DNA of 64,000 nucleotides from Nematostella vectensis (Eukaryota; Cnidaria; Anthozoa; Actiniaria; Edwardsiidae): positions 4,784,498 through 4,848,497 of the forward strand of contig NC_064045.1 in the NCBI RefSeq assembly GCF_932526225.1. Reading direction: 5' to 3'. Below the pieces are notes generated by a model that did no database searches, had not been told where the DNA came from, and saw only the letters and a program-made list of their open reading frames with translations. The position numbers and the translations under genes were made by a program. Of the stretch, positions 34,987 through 45,440 are shown one piece after another; the stretch's first letter is position 1; each line of letters starts with the position of its first letter.

Positions 34987-37900
34987 CTAAAACTCTACTA
35001 CTTGGACTTGTTCATCCGTTTGACAAGCCACGTGCTTCACTGGTTCCCAGTACCCGTTGAGCTTTTGCCGAGGAGCCTCATCCTCCTCTTTAGCTTGCGG
35101 GACCGTCCCGCGGTTACGACAACAGATCCCGCGGCACTTCAACGCCTTATTAAAGTCAGTTTTCTCTGCATAGATAGCCACAGCATCCAGCAACCCCGAC
35201 ATGAAACACAACCCAAGCATCAGTTCCATCGTGTTTGTCATTTGCTGAATAGGAATCAGATCTCCGAAGCCAACCGTTGTCATGGTGATAAACCAAGCGT
35301 ACATGGACTGGGTAAGAGTCCAATTGTGCTGCACGCACGAAACCGCTGACGCAAGAAAAAGGTAAATGATAGCGACGGTTATGTCGCCCAAGCAGACCTT
35401 CCCTTCGAGACCTTTCACTTCCGTACGCTTGAGGCATTTCGTCTCGATTAGTATGATAAGTTTCTTGATGTAGTAGTTGTAGAATAGGCCCATTGCTCTT
35501 AGCATCATTAGAGTAAGGGGGATGCCAAATAGGCCGTAGAAAATACTGAAAATTTGTCCTGCTTCGGTTTTTGGCGTCAAATTCCCATAGCCTGAAAATA
35601 AACCGTGAAACATTCACGTTTATAATTCACAAAAGACATATGAGCCACTATCTGATCTGAGAAAAAAAACGGTTACACCATAATCATATAAATTCGATCT
35701 CTTTCGGGATTATTGAGAAGCATAAAGTGCCAGATTAAGGCTAAGTTCAAACGTCGTGTTATCCATTAGCCATGCATTTGCATTGAATACGGCTCATGGA
35801 TAATACGACGTTTGAACTTAGCCTAACTTATTTTCAACTTCACAGTAACTTTTTTTACGCCTTAAATTGATAAAAGACACCATATAAAGACAATACAAGA
35901 CATCAATAAAAGACATCATATACGAGAGTTAATAATAAAACATGTAAAAAAAATATTCACATTTATGTTACAAGGTTTTTGTGAGACAGCACCAACATTG
36001 CCGACGAAGAAATTGCTGGCGCTTTTGTATACACCTTTCTTATAAGAACGTCCAGGCTGAGATTTCACCAAATTTTAAGAACATGCTAGGAACATGCAGA
36101 GGCTGAGAGCGCAGAATTTTTTTTTCTTTTATAGTCCTGATGCGTTCTACAATGCAGAATCGAAGTGTGTTTATAGTTACCTTATATTGCTATTGATCAT
36201 TGGTGTAATTCTCTTCCCAATAATTTAGTATGAGTATTATATTCTTATATAAACTAAAATTTTCGTTAAGAACATATTCCGAGCCTTAAAATGTCCCAAA
36301 AATAAGACGGCCGACAGTTCTTAAAAGCTCATAAAAAATAATAATCATACCCAATGAATCATCTAAAGAATTGAACAAATTCGAACAAATCCATTCTGCA
36401 TTTTAGAAGGAATCAGACTAACAAAGCTATATTTTTCTGCTATCTGAGCCTCGGCATGTTCTTAGCATGTTCTTAAAATTTGGTGAAATCCCAGGCTGGA
36501 CGTTCTTATAATAAATCGTGTATTCGCGCGCGTGTTAAGTTTTTTCCGTCCAAAAACGTGCGCTTCTCGGATAGTTCATAGGTCCGACGCGCACACGAAT
36601 ATCCAATCAGGAAGCAGCAAAAAGAAGCCAGCGAAGTGCAACCCAAATGTCCCACAAAAGTCTCACAAATTGTACAACATGTCTGCAAGTTATTTTCCAA
36701 GAAAGGAAGGCCATACATGACTCAGACATTAAAATAAGTAGGGAGCAACACCTAGACATTACGAGTTCTAAAATTAAGCATCTTGTTTTTATATTAAACT
36801 CAGGCAATTTTTCCCATGGAGCAAGGTGTACAATACTCGATCTTGTCCCTGAGCATCTGGCTAGTGTACTGCTAGAAACAATTGGAAGGTGACTTAAAAC
36901 AAAATAGTTCTGGGTAGAACTCCAATCACAGTTCCGGAGACAATTATGATCACAGTTGTGGGAACAACTGATAATACAACTTATACCGCAGTACCACTCT
37001 GGTTGTGTTAATCAAATAACGCCTATATTTTCATTTATCATGTTAACAGTACTATTTAATCAATGTACAATCAACTGGCTTCTTTGAGTTAGTTAAAATA
37101 TAAAACTATGTAATAATGCAAAACGGACAAATAAAGTCTTGTTCAGGATTTTTATACATCTCAATGTCCTCTGTTGACATACCTAGACATTCTCCATGAT
37201 ACCATTCGTCGCAGTTATCGCAACAAACCATAAAGCGTTCATCCTCAGGCTGTCTGCCTAGCAAAAAAAACTTCAAGTTCGTCTTCGTCATCATCGTCTG
37301 AGGCACCCCATTCACATAGCACGACATCGTCATCTTCCAAACTATTAGTACTATTGTCCTCACCTTGCACCTGCCTGTTTTGTTTACTTGCATCTGGGAC
37401 TATTGACATTGCAATGTGTGCGGCTATAAGGTGTTCTTTGTCCTTTTTCTTCATCTTATGGGTCCTGTTTGAGAGACTATGATGGTTCAGGTATTTGTCG
37501 AGCTCAAATACCTTTAGAGAAGATAACCGTCTCTGTTCATATAGATCTTTCTAGTTATAATCATTATAATTTTTCTCTTCTCGTGCCACTTTTCTTTCTG
37601 CTTCTTCTCTTAGTCGCTTGGTTTAAATCAACTCTCGATGTTCCAGATGAAGGATATAATTTCGAAGAAGATTCTCTGGAACTATGTACTTTGTAGAAAA
37701 TTCCTTTATTTTGACTTCATCTGATGATATTATTTCCTTTTCCTTGAAAAGCTTTCTTAGCTGGGCACGGGGTTGAAAGTCGTCAACAGGTCGTGGATTT
37801 CCGTTATCATCATTTACTTGCGCGTCGCATGCAGATCGATAATGAAAACCGGGCTTTGTATAATCGGGGTATGGGCGTGGAACGTGAGCAGTCCTGGGGC

Positions 37901-38987
37901 CAGTCCATTTTGTGCAAAAATCACAAAGGTCCCCCTGTTCTTAGCCTGTGTACACCCGCTAAACGCAAGCTTTAAAATAATGGAACTATTTCCGTCTGCA
38001 CGCAGGCTACCTGTTCTTCACAAGCTCCTTTCACGTAGGCTATATACAGTTCCCCACTCTGAAAGTGTAGATGACAGAAGTTCTCTAGTTTGCTATAGTA
38101 TCCATGGCCAGGCAATTTAAGCTTCCCAGATTCGGATTTGGTAGGAATATATTTATCCATATACTCATTGTCCCTATGGAAACGTATCCACTACAAGATA
38201 CACTACAAGATATAAAACCATTTGGTGCTGGTTCACCGTCCACTCGGTCAGTCAACTCAACAGCAGCTCTCCATGCATTCTTCTTTGCTCTTTTTTTCTC
38301 CAGTTTTTTGTACTCCTGTAGTGAAAGTGCCTCGATTTCTTCTGCTTCAAGTCCTTCGAAGCGTTTATGATATTCCCAGTTGGGAGTTACAAGGGCTTCC
38401 CCAATAGACGCGTTCGTGCGTTCAGCCTTACATTAGAGAACATAATACCCAGCAAACGGCACGAAAAATGATCGAGCTCTCCCTTACCCGGCATTTTGTT
38501 TCAATTAAAAATTCTAATCAAAATTTTATTCTTCCCTTGCGTAGTTGGCATTGGCTCAATAAACCCATTTACCTTTTCCATCCCCTACTTTTAAGACTTT
38601 CATTGACTACAAGAAATAAATTTACAAGCATTTAATTGATGAATTAAATATTCTGTTATGTAAGAGTATTTATCGCGGATTTTTTTACTTACCAATAGTG
38701 GTTAATAGATGAGTCGCAAATGTGACACCATGAAATATACCCCAGTTATTTGTTTGGCTTGCCGATATTGTACGAGATATGTCGGACACCATTTCGAGGA
38801 AGTCTTCTTCGTTCATTTTGAATCGCTGCGTTGTATTTAGTTGGCGTAGACGAAGAATGTCTTTTCCATCGATAGTTTTCGCGCCACTTCTGTCGCTTTC
38901 GAGGGCCATAAATACTGCAGCACCAGCCCACAGATATATAAAGAACAGAGCAGTTCTTATTAAGAAAACTTTGGTGTCTTTTCTCAT
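34987..38987 (-). CDS. K2P-C, two-pore-domain potassium channel, 299 aa
   Basis: Exons 38987-38693 and 35591-34987 give 300 codons with stop; the 3.1-kb intron splits the first Gly codon of GYG. M1 is YLWAGAAVFMALES, filter 1 TTIGYGN, filter 2 TTVGFGDL. It is the most divergent copy: the insert after filter 2 differs (IPIQQMTNTMELM), and the tail ends VQVVEF, so the PDZ-type ending of A and B is replaced. The basic loop (CLKRTEVKGLEGKVCLGD) and the tail motif GYWEPVKHVACQTD are retained in all three. The intron contains two hairpin elements and a decayed mobile gene. Confidence 0.92.
35738..35824. repeat. 87-bp near-perfect hairpin
   Basis: Left arm AGGCTAAGTTCAAACGTCGT (29 bases to 35766) pairs with the right arm 35796-35824, one mismatch, around a 29-base loop whose AGCC/GGCT ends pair further. 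It is probably a very short MITE; a small-RNA precursor cannot be excluded. Confidence 0.85.
36041..36510. mobile_element. MITE, 470 bp, TA target, about 75-bp inverted ends
   Basis: Left TATAAGAACGTCCAGGCTGA continues through TTTCACCAAATTTTAAGAAC and is inverted at the right end (36435-36510) with few mismatches. TA lies at both borders, as for Tc1/mariner-type insertions. Non-coding. Confidence 0.8.
37106..38432 (-). pseudogene. Decayed SWIM/PHD-type mobile or dispersed gene
   Basis: Coding-like minus-strand segments in several frames follow each other. 38432-38091 is open without a usable Met and has a Lys-rich QEYKKLEKKRAKKN helix. 38160-37972 has KLPGHGYYSKLENF and KGACEEQVACVQTE. Near 37900-37620 come YPDYTKPGFHYRS and HLEHRELI followed by a stop. 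37560-37250 has VFELDKYLNHHSL and an acidic run. 37250-37106 has a PHD half, RQPEDERFMVCCDNCDEWYH then GECLG and CPFC. In-frame stops and frame changes break it. The CTAG-flanked pyrimidine tract before the PHD half may be a relic acceptor. It lies inside the K2P-C intron on the same strand. Family naming is from recall of similar cnidarian repeats. Confidence 0.6.
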
Positions 38988-38999
38988 CGCTTAATTAAA

Positions 39000-40147
39000 A
39001 AAATTCCTAACACTGGAATGCGCGCGAGAACATGTAACGAGACTTGTTTAGCGTATTCTAAAACGTGCCTTTTATAAAAAACATCACAGTTCTGCTCTTA
39101 GCGGGCTCCTAGAGTCTAACGTTGTCATAAAATCATAATGCCCGAGATGAAAACCATGGCTCTACTTGCAATGTCTTTATTCTCAGACAAAAGATCGTTC
39201 TTTTATTTTTTTTTATTTTAGATACCTATTCCCATAGCTACTTTATCCATTCACAACAAACCAAAAATTATGTAAAAAAATTCTATTCAAGCTGATCCAA
39301 GCACCTGCCCTTGAAACTATAACCATATGGGTGTTTATCACCTCTCACCAATGTACTACTGGTTAGTTTTGAGAAAAAATAAAGAGTGGAAACAACCCCC
39401 CCCCCCCCTACCCATACTTATTACAGGTTCCAGACGTTTCGGTCAAGATCAACTAGCGATAGAGGCATCGTTGTGAACATAAGAGTGTATGGAAAAAAGA
39501 AGCACAGAGAAGAGCATTCATTATACATTTTATTTCTAACTCGCAAAGAAATTAAACCGATGTGAAAAACATCTCAGCATTTAAAAGTCTTCAGAGCAAA
39601 ATGAAACAATGGGACTCGCTACTGTAGCCACCAATGGGGAGTGTTACGAAACTTAGCCAATCAGCATGCGAGAATCACAGTTGATTGACACGAGCTATAT
39701 AAGTAGGAGGATTAAGTCATGCTCTGATGTGCTCTCAAGTAATTCTTTGCCTGGCTAGTTGGGTAGTGAAGTAGTCATGTCAGTCAATTTCTCGCATCCT
39801 ATTATGTTTAAATTATTTTATTTCAAAAAACTGTCAAGGTGGTCACGGTAGCCCACGTCGCTAGCGTGTGTGTGATGTCCTTTGGTAATATATAGTATTA
39901 GGCACTGCCTAAGAGCGGAGCCGGTGTTAAACCTCTTTTTTGTTGACTTATTGAGGTCGTCTAGGTAGATCTAGGTGTCCAGGATGGTTTCTCCTAACCT
40001 TAAGAATGGTATTACAGTCCTTTATTGCACCCCCCCCCCCCCCCCAATTTGATCCTAGCCTTTTTCAACAATATTAATTATGCAGTACATTTAAGATAAC
40101 AAACACGAACCCTGGTGTGAAACCGATTGTTGCAGATGCTCAATAAC
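39000..40147. other. Spacer between K2P-C and F4
   Basis: No gene. Poly-C runs near 39400 and 40030; a GCTATATAAG TATA-like sequence near 39695 lies on the plus strand with no obvious gene. Confidence 0.4.
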
Positions 40148-41305
40148 CTAGTCAATGTTTTCAAGAACAATTTTAGGATTCAAGGGTCTTTGTCGCAGAT
40201 ACCTGCACTGTGAGAGAGCCGCGTCAAGCAGAAGGTTGTCAGTAGGATGAGGACCTGTGGCAGGATCATGCAGTGACCGCTCTTTGTCTCCGGATGATAC
40301 ACTGCTGCACGAACTGGGGCGACTTGACAGCGGCCTGCTGCGACCTTGTTCTTCTTGTTTGTAAATGGGTGGTAAAACTAACGGTGGCAGCACCTCCAGA
40401 AGTTTGATGTCTCCAAGTTCTATGGGTTTCACACGTTCTTCTGCGGATTTAGTTTCCTCATCCGCTGGAGGGCTATTCTCAGAAGTGCGCACATTTTCGC
40501 GTTGAGTAGGCTTCTCCGAGTAGAAAGTCACTTTGGGTCCTGCATCTTCGCCTTTATCTTTTCTTAAGTCTTGTGATGGAGTAACTAAATCCGTAAGAGA
40601 CCGGGATCTATTTTCTGCTGGCTCGCCATTTTCCCTTTCCCAAGCATCTAATTTCGGCCGAACCACGTCAGAGAGAGAGCGTATTCTATATTCAATTTGT
40701 TTTTTATTGGTCAATTCTTCGTTGCTAGCACTTTTTTGTTTGTTTTCCCTCGGCCTAATATAAGACATGTCTGTGACGTCAATATTTCTGCGTGAAAAGT
40801 TCTCATTGATCACAGGGGATACGTTTCTTAGCGAGTGGTCCCGCGGGATATCCGAAACGGAGGGTAATCTAAGAAGGTCCTGCACTGTGGTTCTCCTGTT
40901 GTAATTCAACACTGGTCTGCATTCAGGAGCTTGTGAATCCGGCTTACGATTATCATCTAGTAGAACAGCTCCTCTGATATTTGAGTCGCTTTTTGATATT
41001 CGCTTTTCTGTGTAAGTTGTCACAAACAGCGCTTCGCAACTCTTAGAAAACTCCCGTTTTTCGGCCATCGAGAGACCACGAGAAAGGTGAATTCTTGGCG
41101 TGCCCCAATATTTGATGAGGAATTGTTCTCTAGCGTAATGATGCTGCGCTATCGTAGACGCCTTTTCTCTCTCAAGGCGTTGAGTCAGATTTTTAAGACG
41201 GTACTTTTCAGCTGCGTTTCTTGCCAATAATTGTTTTGCTTGTCCTCTGGAAATGCATCTTTCCTGATCGGAAAGATCCCTCACTTCGGTGTTGTCCCTG
41301 TCCAT
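40148..41305 (-). CDS. LPPI/CRYLR family member F4, single exon, 385 aa
   Basis: Starts MDRDNTEVRDLSDQ. The N-terminal segment ISRGQAKQLLARNAAEKYRL plus a Lys/Glu helix is shared closely with F5. Then come two copies of the serine motif (RSLSDVVRP and RSLTDLVTP), FYSEKP (a variant of YSEEPFYL), EVLPPLVLPPIYKQEE, and a Ser-rich segment before LSQCRYLRQR. The start codon is a true ATG. A TTTATAG sequence lies about 50 bases upstream. Function unknown; F4 and F5 form a subgroup distinct from F0, F1 and F2. Confidence 0.8.
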   Translation of the reverse strand: MDRDNTEVRDLSDQERCISRGQAKQLLARNAAEKYRLKNLTQRLEREKASTIAQHHYAREQFLIKYWGTPRIHLSRGLSMAEKREFSKSCEALFVTTYTEKRISKSDSNIRGAVLLDDNRKPDSQAPECRPVLNYNRRTTVQDLLRLPSVSDIPRDHSLRNVSPVINENFSRRNIDVTDMSYIRPRENKQKSASNEELTNKKQIEYRIRSLSDVVRPKLDAWERENGEPAENRSRSLTDLVTPSQDLRKDKGEDAGPKVTFYSEKPTQRENVRTSENSPPADEETKSAEERVKPIELGDIKLLEVLPPLVLPPIYKQEEQGRSRPLSSRPSSCSSVSSGDKERSLHDPATGPHPTDNLLLDAALSQCRYLRQRPLNPKIVLENID

Positions 41306-43090
41306 AAAAAATCACAACAGTTTTGAGTTGAAAGAAGATGGTTTTGGGGCTATAAACATTTGGATCTAGTGGTGTTGAAGCCTGACGCATCTTGGACAAA
41401 AGGACTCTGACGCAAATGAAGCATAATGCATTGGAAATACACCCGTGTTTTTCAAAAAACAAACGTCAGTGCAAACGACAGAAGACCAATGTCAAATGGT
41501 AGTTCTACAACCGAAAGTTGCTTAGTGAAAGGTGATTAACAAATTTCCGCGATACTAGGACCATGCATCAATGACCTTAAAAGAGTAATCGTACAATTCA
41601 TACAATGTTTTGTGCATTTGGGAGAAATAAATATAGATCATTGTTCTTTTCGACGTTTGCTGTTTGCGCTGACATTGTTTTGAAATGATGTACACGCCGT
41701 TTGCATGTAGGCTATGGTCGGAATGTGCCTTGGGTGAGGTGGAAAGCTTGACAATGCTGATGGAATCATATTACGTGTCCCAAAATAAGGTCTGGTTAAC
41801 TTCGGTAAGCTTGAATTTTTCCATAGAGGTTCCTTGTGTTAGGTAAACCAACATATCAAAAAGAGTTTTCTTGTAATGGATTCGTCTTCGAGATATGAGG
41901 CTTGAAGTGCAATTTTCAAATGTTTAAAGTATGAATTCTCCTCGTTTTTAGGGAGAAGTCGCGCTCTGATCAGAAATTAAGACAACTTTGCTAGCTAATA
42001 TCTAAATTTCATATCTTCTAAATTTCTTAAAAACTTGGAATTAAGCTTTTGGCCAGAGGAACTACTTGTATGCGGAATCTTGAGCTTATATATTGAGAAT
42101 TGGAAAACAACTCAACAAACAAACAATCAATTAAAGATAAACAACCGAACGACGAGGTGCGCATACACCTATTTGAAACGTCAGTTTTGATTGGGATTCG
42201 TAACACCACCCAAGAAATAAATTACTTCTCGCCATGGGAGCAAATCCTTCTGATAGGCAGATGTCAATCAAATCATCACTCAATAAAAGAAGCGACTGCA
42301 TCACAATTCTAAAAGATAAAGCCAAGCATGCCATGTTCCCGCTCAATACTGAGTCAATAAAAGAATCCCTTCTTCAAGGCTAGTTCCCATGTGATCGTCT
42401 TCGAACGCAGGCGATCATGACATGTGCGATTATATGGAAACTTATTTTGCGATCGAGTGCGATTTTGTGCGATCCTGATCGTAATCAGTAAATGCGCGAA
42501 ACTTTTAAGTAATAAAATAATTCGTTAATGTGTTCTACGGATCTTTTTTTTAATCAATGCATCTCATATTCTAAGTATTCCAAAGTATGTAAGCCCCTAA
42601 TTCCCGGATTTCTCCAAGGAAGTGCCATGCCATGCTGGAAAACCCTTTTCCCGCCATCTTGACTCGTGAACAGAGCGGTATTTTCGTGGAACGAGATTTG
42701 ACCATTTTTCACCTTACGAGAAACGTAAAATCGTCCATTTCGATGTCCGTGAAACGTGATTTAAAGATTTAAAAAGTCACTTTTCGTTCTGTGAAACGTG
42801 AAAAGCCATTTAGCCCGGTTCGTGAAGACTGATCCATACCCCCTTTACCAGCCTGCATGAAGGCTTTCCCGATAAAACTCCTTATAAATTACCTCCTTGA
42901 ACTAGCGAAGGAAAAGAAGGATGTGTTGGCGTAATAATGTATACATGCCGAAGAATATTAGCATGAACGAGACTCAACCGGAGCACGAAAACGGAACGGT
43001 TTTTTTTATCTAGTGACGCTGAACATGTCACAATAGCGTACGCTCCTGAGTCTCTGTTTTCTTATCCGTCTACCTTTTCTTTGCTAGCAA
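41306..43090. other. Spacer between F4 and the TTAGGG minisatellite
   Basis: No gene. Around 42400-42490 the sequence repeats TGCGAT, and 42658-42840 repeats CGTGAAACGTGA-type words, also seen near 57560-57610, so a dispersed repeat is likely. Confidence 0.4.
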
Positions 43091-43097
43091 GCCGGCC

Positions 43098-44297
43098 TTA
43101 GGGAGAAGCCATCAGAAACCTGTTAGATTAGGGAGAAACCATCATGGAGAAACCCTTAGGAAGAAGCCACCAGAAACCTGTTAGATTAGGGAGAAACATC
43201 AGGGAGAAACCCTTAGGGAGAAGCCATCAGAAACCTGTTAGATTAGGGAGAAACCATCAGGGAGAAACCCTTAGGGAGAAGCCATTAGAAACCTGTTAGA
43301 TTAGGGAGAAACCCTTAGGGAAAAGCCATCAGAAATCTGTTAGATTAGGGAGAAACCATCAGGGAGAAACCCTTAGGGAGAAACCATTAGAAACCTGTTA
43401 GATTAGGGAGAAACCATCAGGGAGAAACCCTTAGGGAGAAGCCATGAGAAACCTGTTAGATTAGGGAGAAACCCTTTGGGAGAAACCACCAGAAATCTGT
43501 TAGATTAGGGAGAAACCATCAGGGAGAAACCCTTAGGGAGAAGCCATGAGAAACCTGTTAGATTAGGGAGAAACCATCATGGAGAAACCCTTAGGGAGAA
43601 GCCATCAGAAATCTGTTAGATTAGGGAGAAACCATCAGGGAGAAACCCTTAGGGAGAAGCCATGAGAAACCTGTTAGATTAGGGAGAAACCATCAGGGAG
43701 AAACCCTTAGGGAGAAGCCATGAGAAACCTGTTAGATTAGGGAGGAACCATCAGGGAGAAACCCTTAGGGAAAAGCCATCAGAAACCTGTTAGATTAGGG
43801 AGAAACCATCAGGGAGAAACCCTTAGGGAGAAGCCATCAGAAATCTGTTAGATTAGGGAGAAACCATCAGGGAGGAACCCTTAGGGAGAAACCATTAGAA
43901 ACCTGTTAGATTAGGGAGAAACCATCAGGGAGAAACCCTTAGGGAGAAGCCACCAGAAACCTGTTAGATTAGGGAGAAACCCTTAGGGAGAAGCCATTAG
44001 AAACCTGTTAGATTAGGGAGAAACCATCAGGGAGAAACCCTTAGGGAGAAGCCATTAGAAACCTGTTAGATTAGGGAGAAACCCTTAGGGAGAAACCCTT
44101 AGGGAGAAGCCATTAGAAACCTGTTAGATTAGGGAGAAACCCTTAGGGAGAAACCATGAGAAACCTGTTAGATTAGGGAGAAGCCATGAGAAACCTGTTA
44201 GATTAGAGAGAAACCATCAGGGATAAATCCTTAGGGAGAAACCATGAGAAACCTGTTAGATTAGGGAGTAACATCAGGGAGAAACCCTTAGGGAGAA
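43098..44297. repeat. 58-bp minisatellite with embedded TTAGGG
   Basis: About 20 units built from TTAGGGAGAAGCCATCAGAA, ACCTGTTAGATTAGGGAGAA and ACCATCAGGGAGAAACCC; some units lack the last 18 bases. Each full unit has two TTAGGG hexamers. The array ends about 150 bases downstream of the F5 stop codon. Confidence 0.95.
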
Positions 44298-44450
44298 TAG
44301 ATTTTTCTTTCCTTAATGCGATTGCCTGGTTTGCCTTGTTATTGTAAGCTTTTCCGAGCCATTTAATTCACGTACATCCTCAGCGTAGTCTAACTAGCCA
44401 TTCCTCTTTGCCTCCTTTAAAGTATCTTCATCACACGCTTTGCCATTACT

Positions 44451-45407
44451 CTACCCAATCGGCCACTGGCGCAAATACCGGCAGTCAGACAGCGTGCTGT
44501 CCAGTCCATCAGAGGACTTGTGCTCACTAGGCAACGGCTGTTTCCCTAGTACTCTGCGAGTGATTCCAGGATTCCTGGAAATGTCTGGCATTGGTATACC
44601 GCCACCAGTTCTGGACTTACTGGACTTCGGCTTGAGGCGCCTTGCTTCTTGCTGGTAAATTGGAGGTAGTGTTATTGGGGGTAGAATGTCAGAGAGAGAC
44701 CTCGGCCGCGTCCCTATATCGCCATTTCCTTCGTTATTCCCTGTCCCTAGCTCCTCAACACTGGAGCTTTGACTTGTGCCCTCACTAGAAAAGAAACTTC
44801 CACTGCGCAAGCGCGATATATTCTCCGCGCTAGAAAACTTCCTCCCACATTCATCGCCTTCACATTGTGACGCTAAATCTCCAAGCGAGAAAACCCGCGG
44901 GACACTCGCGGGCGTACACGAGGGACGTGTCACGAACACTCGAAGATGATCTTCGGCTACGGGATTTCTGCGGGAATCAGGAATCTTCCGTGATCTGTGA
45001 TCGTGGTCGTGCGAACCAGAGCGAGATCTTCCACGATCGGTTCCAAGTCCATGAGCTCCACCGGGGTCGCTTCTATAAATTTGTTTATCTGGATCTTCTC
45101 TTATAAACATCGGGTCCCAACTAGAGCTGCGATCTCGTGAAATTTTTCGAGATGGCGTTCCTCCCTTTTCATACTCCACAGCCCGATTTCCATATTTCTT
45201 AAAGAATAATTTCTGCGCGTAGGAAATTTGCGATGCCTTTGCAGCTTTTTCTTTGTCTAAATGTCGTGTAAGCTTTTTTAGGTTCTGTTTCTCGCCAGCG
45301 TTTCTTGTCATAAACATCTTCGCTTGACCTTTAGACACTCGTCGCTCTGCATCAGTCGCCGTGAAGTCGATCCGTTTGAGAATCCCATCGTTGTTGTTCT
45401 TATCCAT
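44451..45407 (-). CDS. LPPI/CRYLR family member F5, single exon, 318 aa
   Basis: Starts at Met-45407 (MDKNNNDGILKR), matching the F4 start. Then VSKGQAKMFMTRNAGEKQNL with a Lys-rich helix, RVFSLGDLAS, Ser-rich linkers, RPRSLSDILPPITLPPIY (here the serine motif and the proline block are fused) and LSDCRYLRQW at the extreme C-terminus. The YSEEPFYL motif is absent. A TATAAAAG sequence lies only about 9 bases before this ATG, so either the true start is further in, at the Met of KMFMTRNA, or the TATA-like word is chance. Function unknown. Confidence 0.78.
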   Translation of the reverse strand: MDKNNNDGILKRIDFTATDAERRVSKGQAKMFMTRNAGEKQNLKKLTRHLDKEKAAKASQISYAQKLFFKKYGNRAVEYEKGGTPSRKISRDRSSSWDPMFIREDPDKQIYRSDPGGAHGLGTDRGRSRSGSHDHDHRSRKIPDSRRNPVAEDHLRVFVTRPSCTPASVPRVFSLGDLASQCEGDECGRKFSSAENISRLRSGSFFSSEGTSQSSSVEELGTGNNEGNGDIGTRPRSLSDILPPITLPPIYQQEARRLKPKSSKSRTGGGIPMPDISRNPGITRRVLGKQPLPSEHKSSDGLDSTLSDCRYLRQWPIG

Positions 45408-45440
45408 TTTAAAAGCTTTTATAAACTCATCAAATCTCAA

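Noticed and set aside
35156-35617. Minus-strand 153-codon frame over K2P-C exon 2
   Set aside because: Out of frame with the channel exon; no family features.
45416-45423. TATAAAAG as the F5 TATA box
   Set aside because: It lies about 9 bases before the family-type start codon, too close for a usual transcription start unless translation begins at a later Met.
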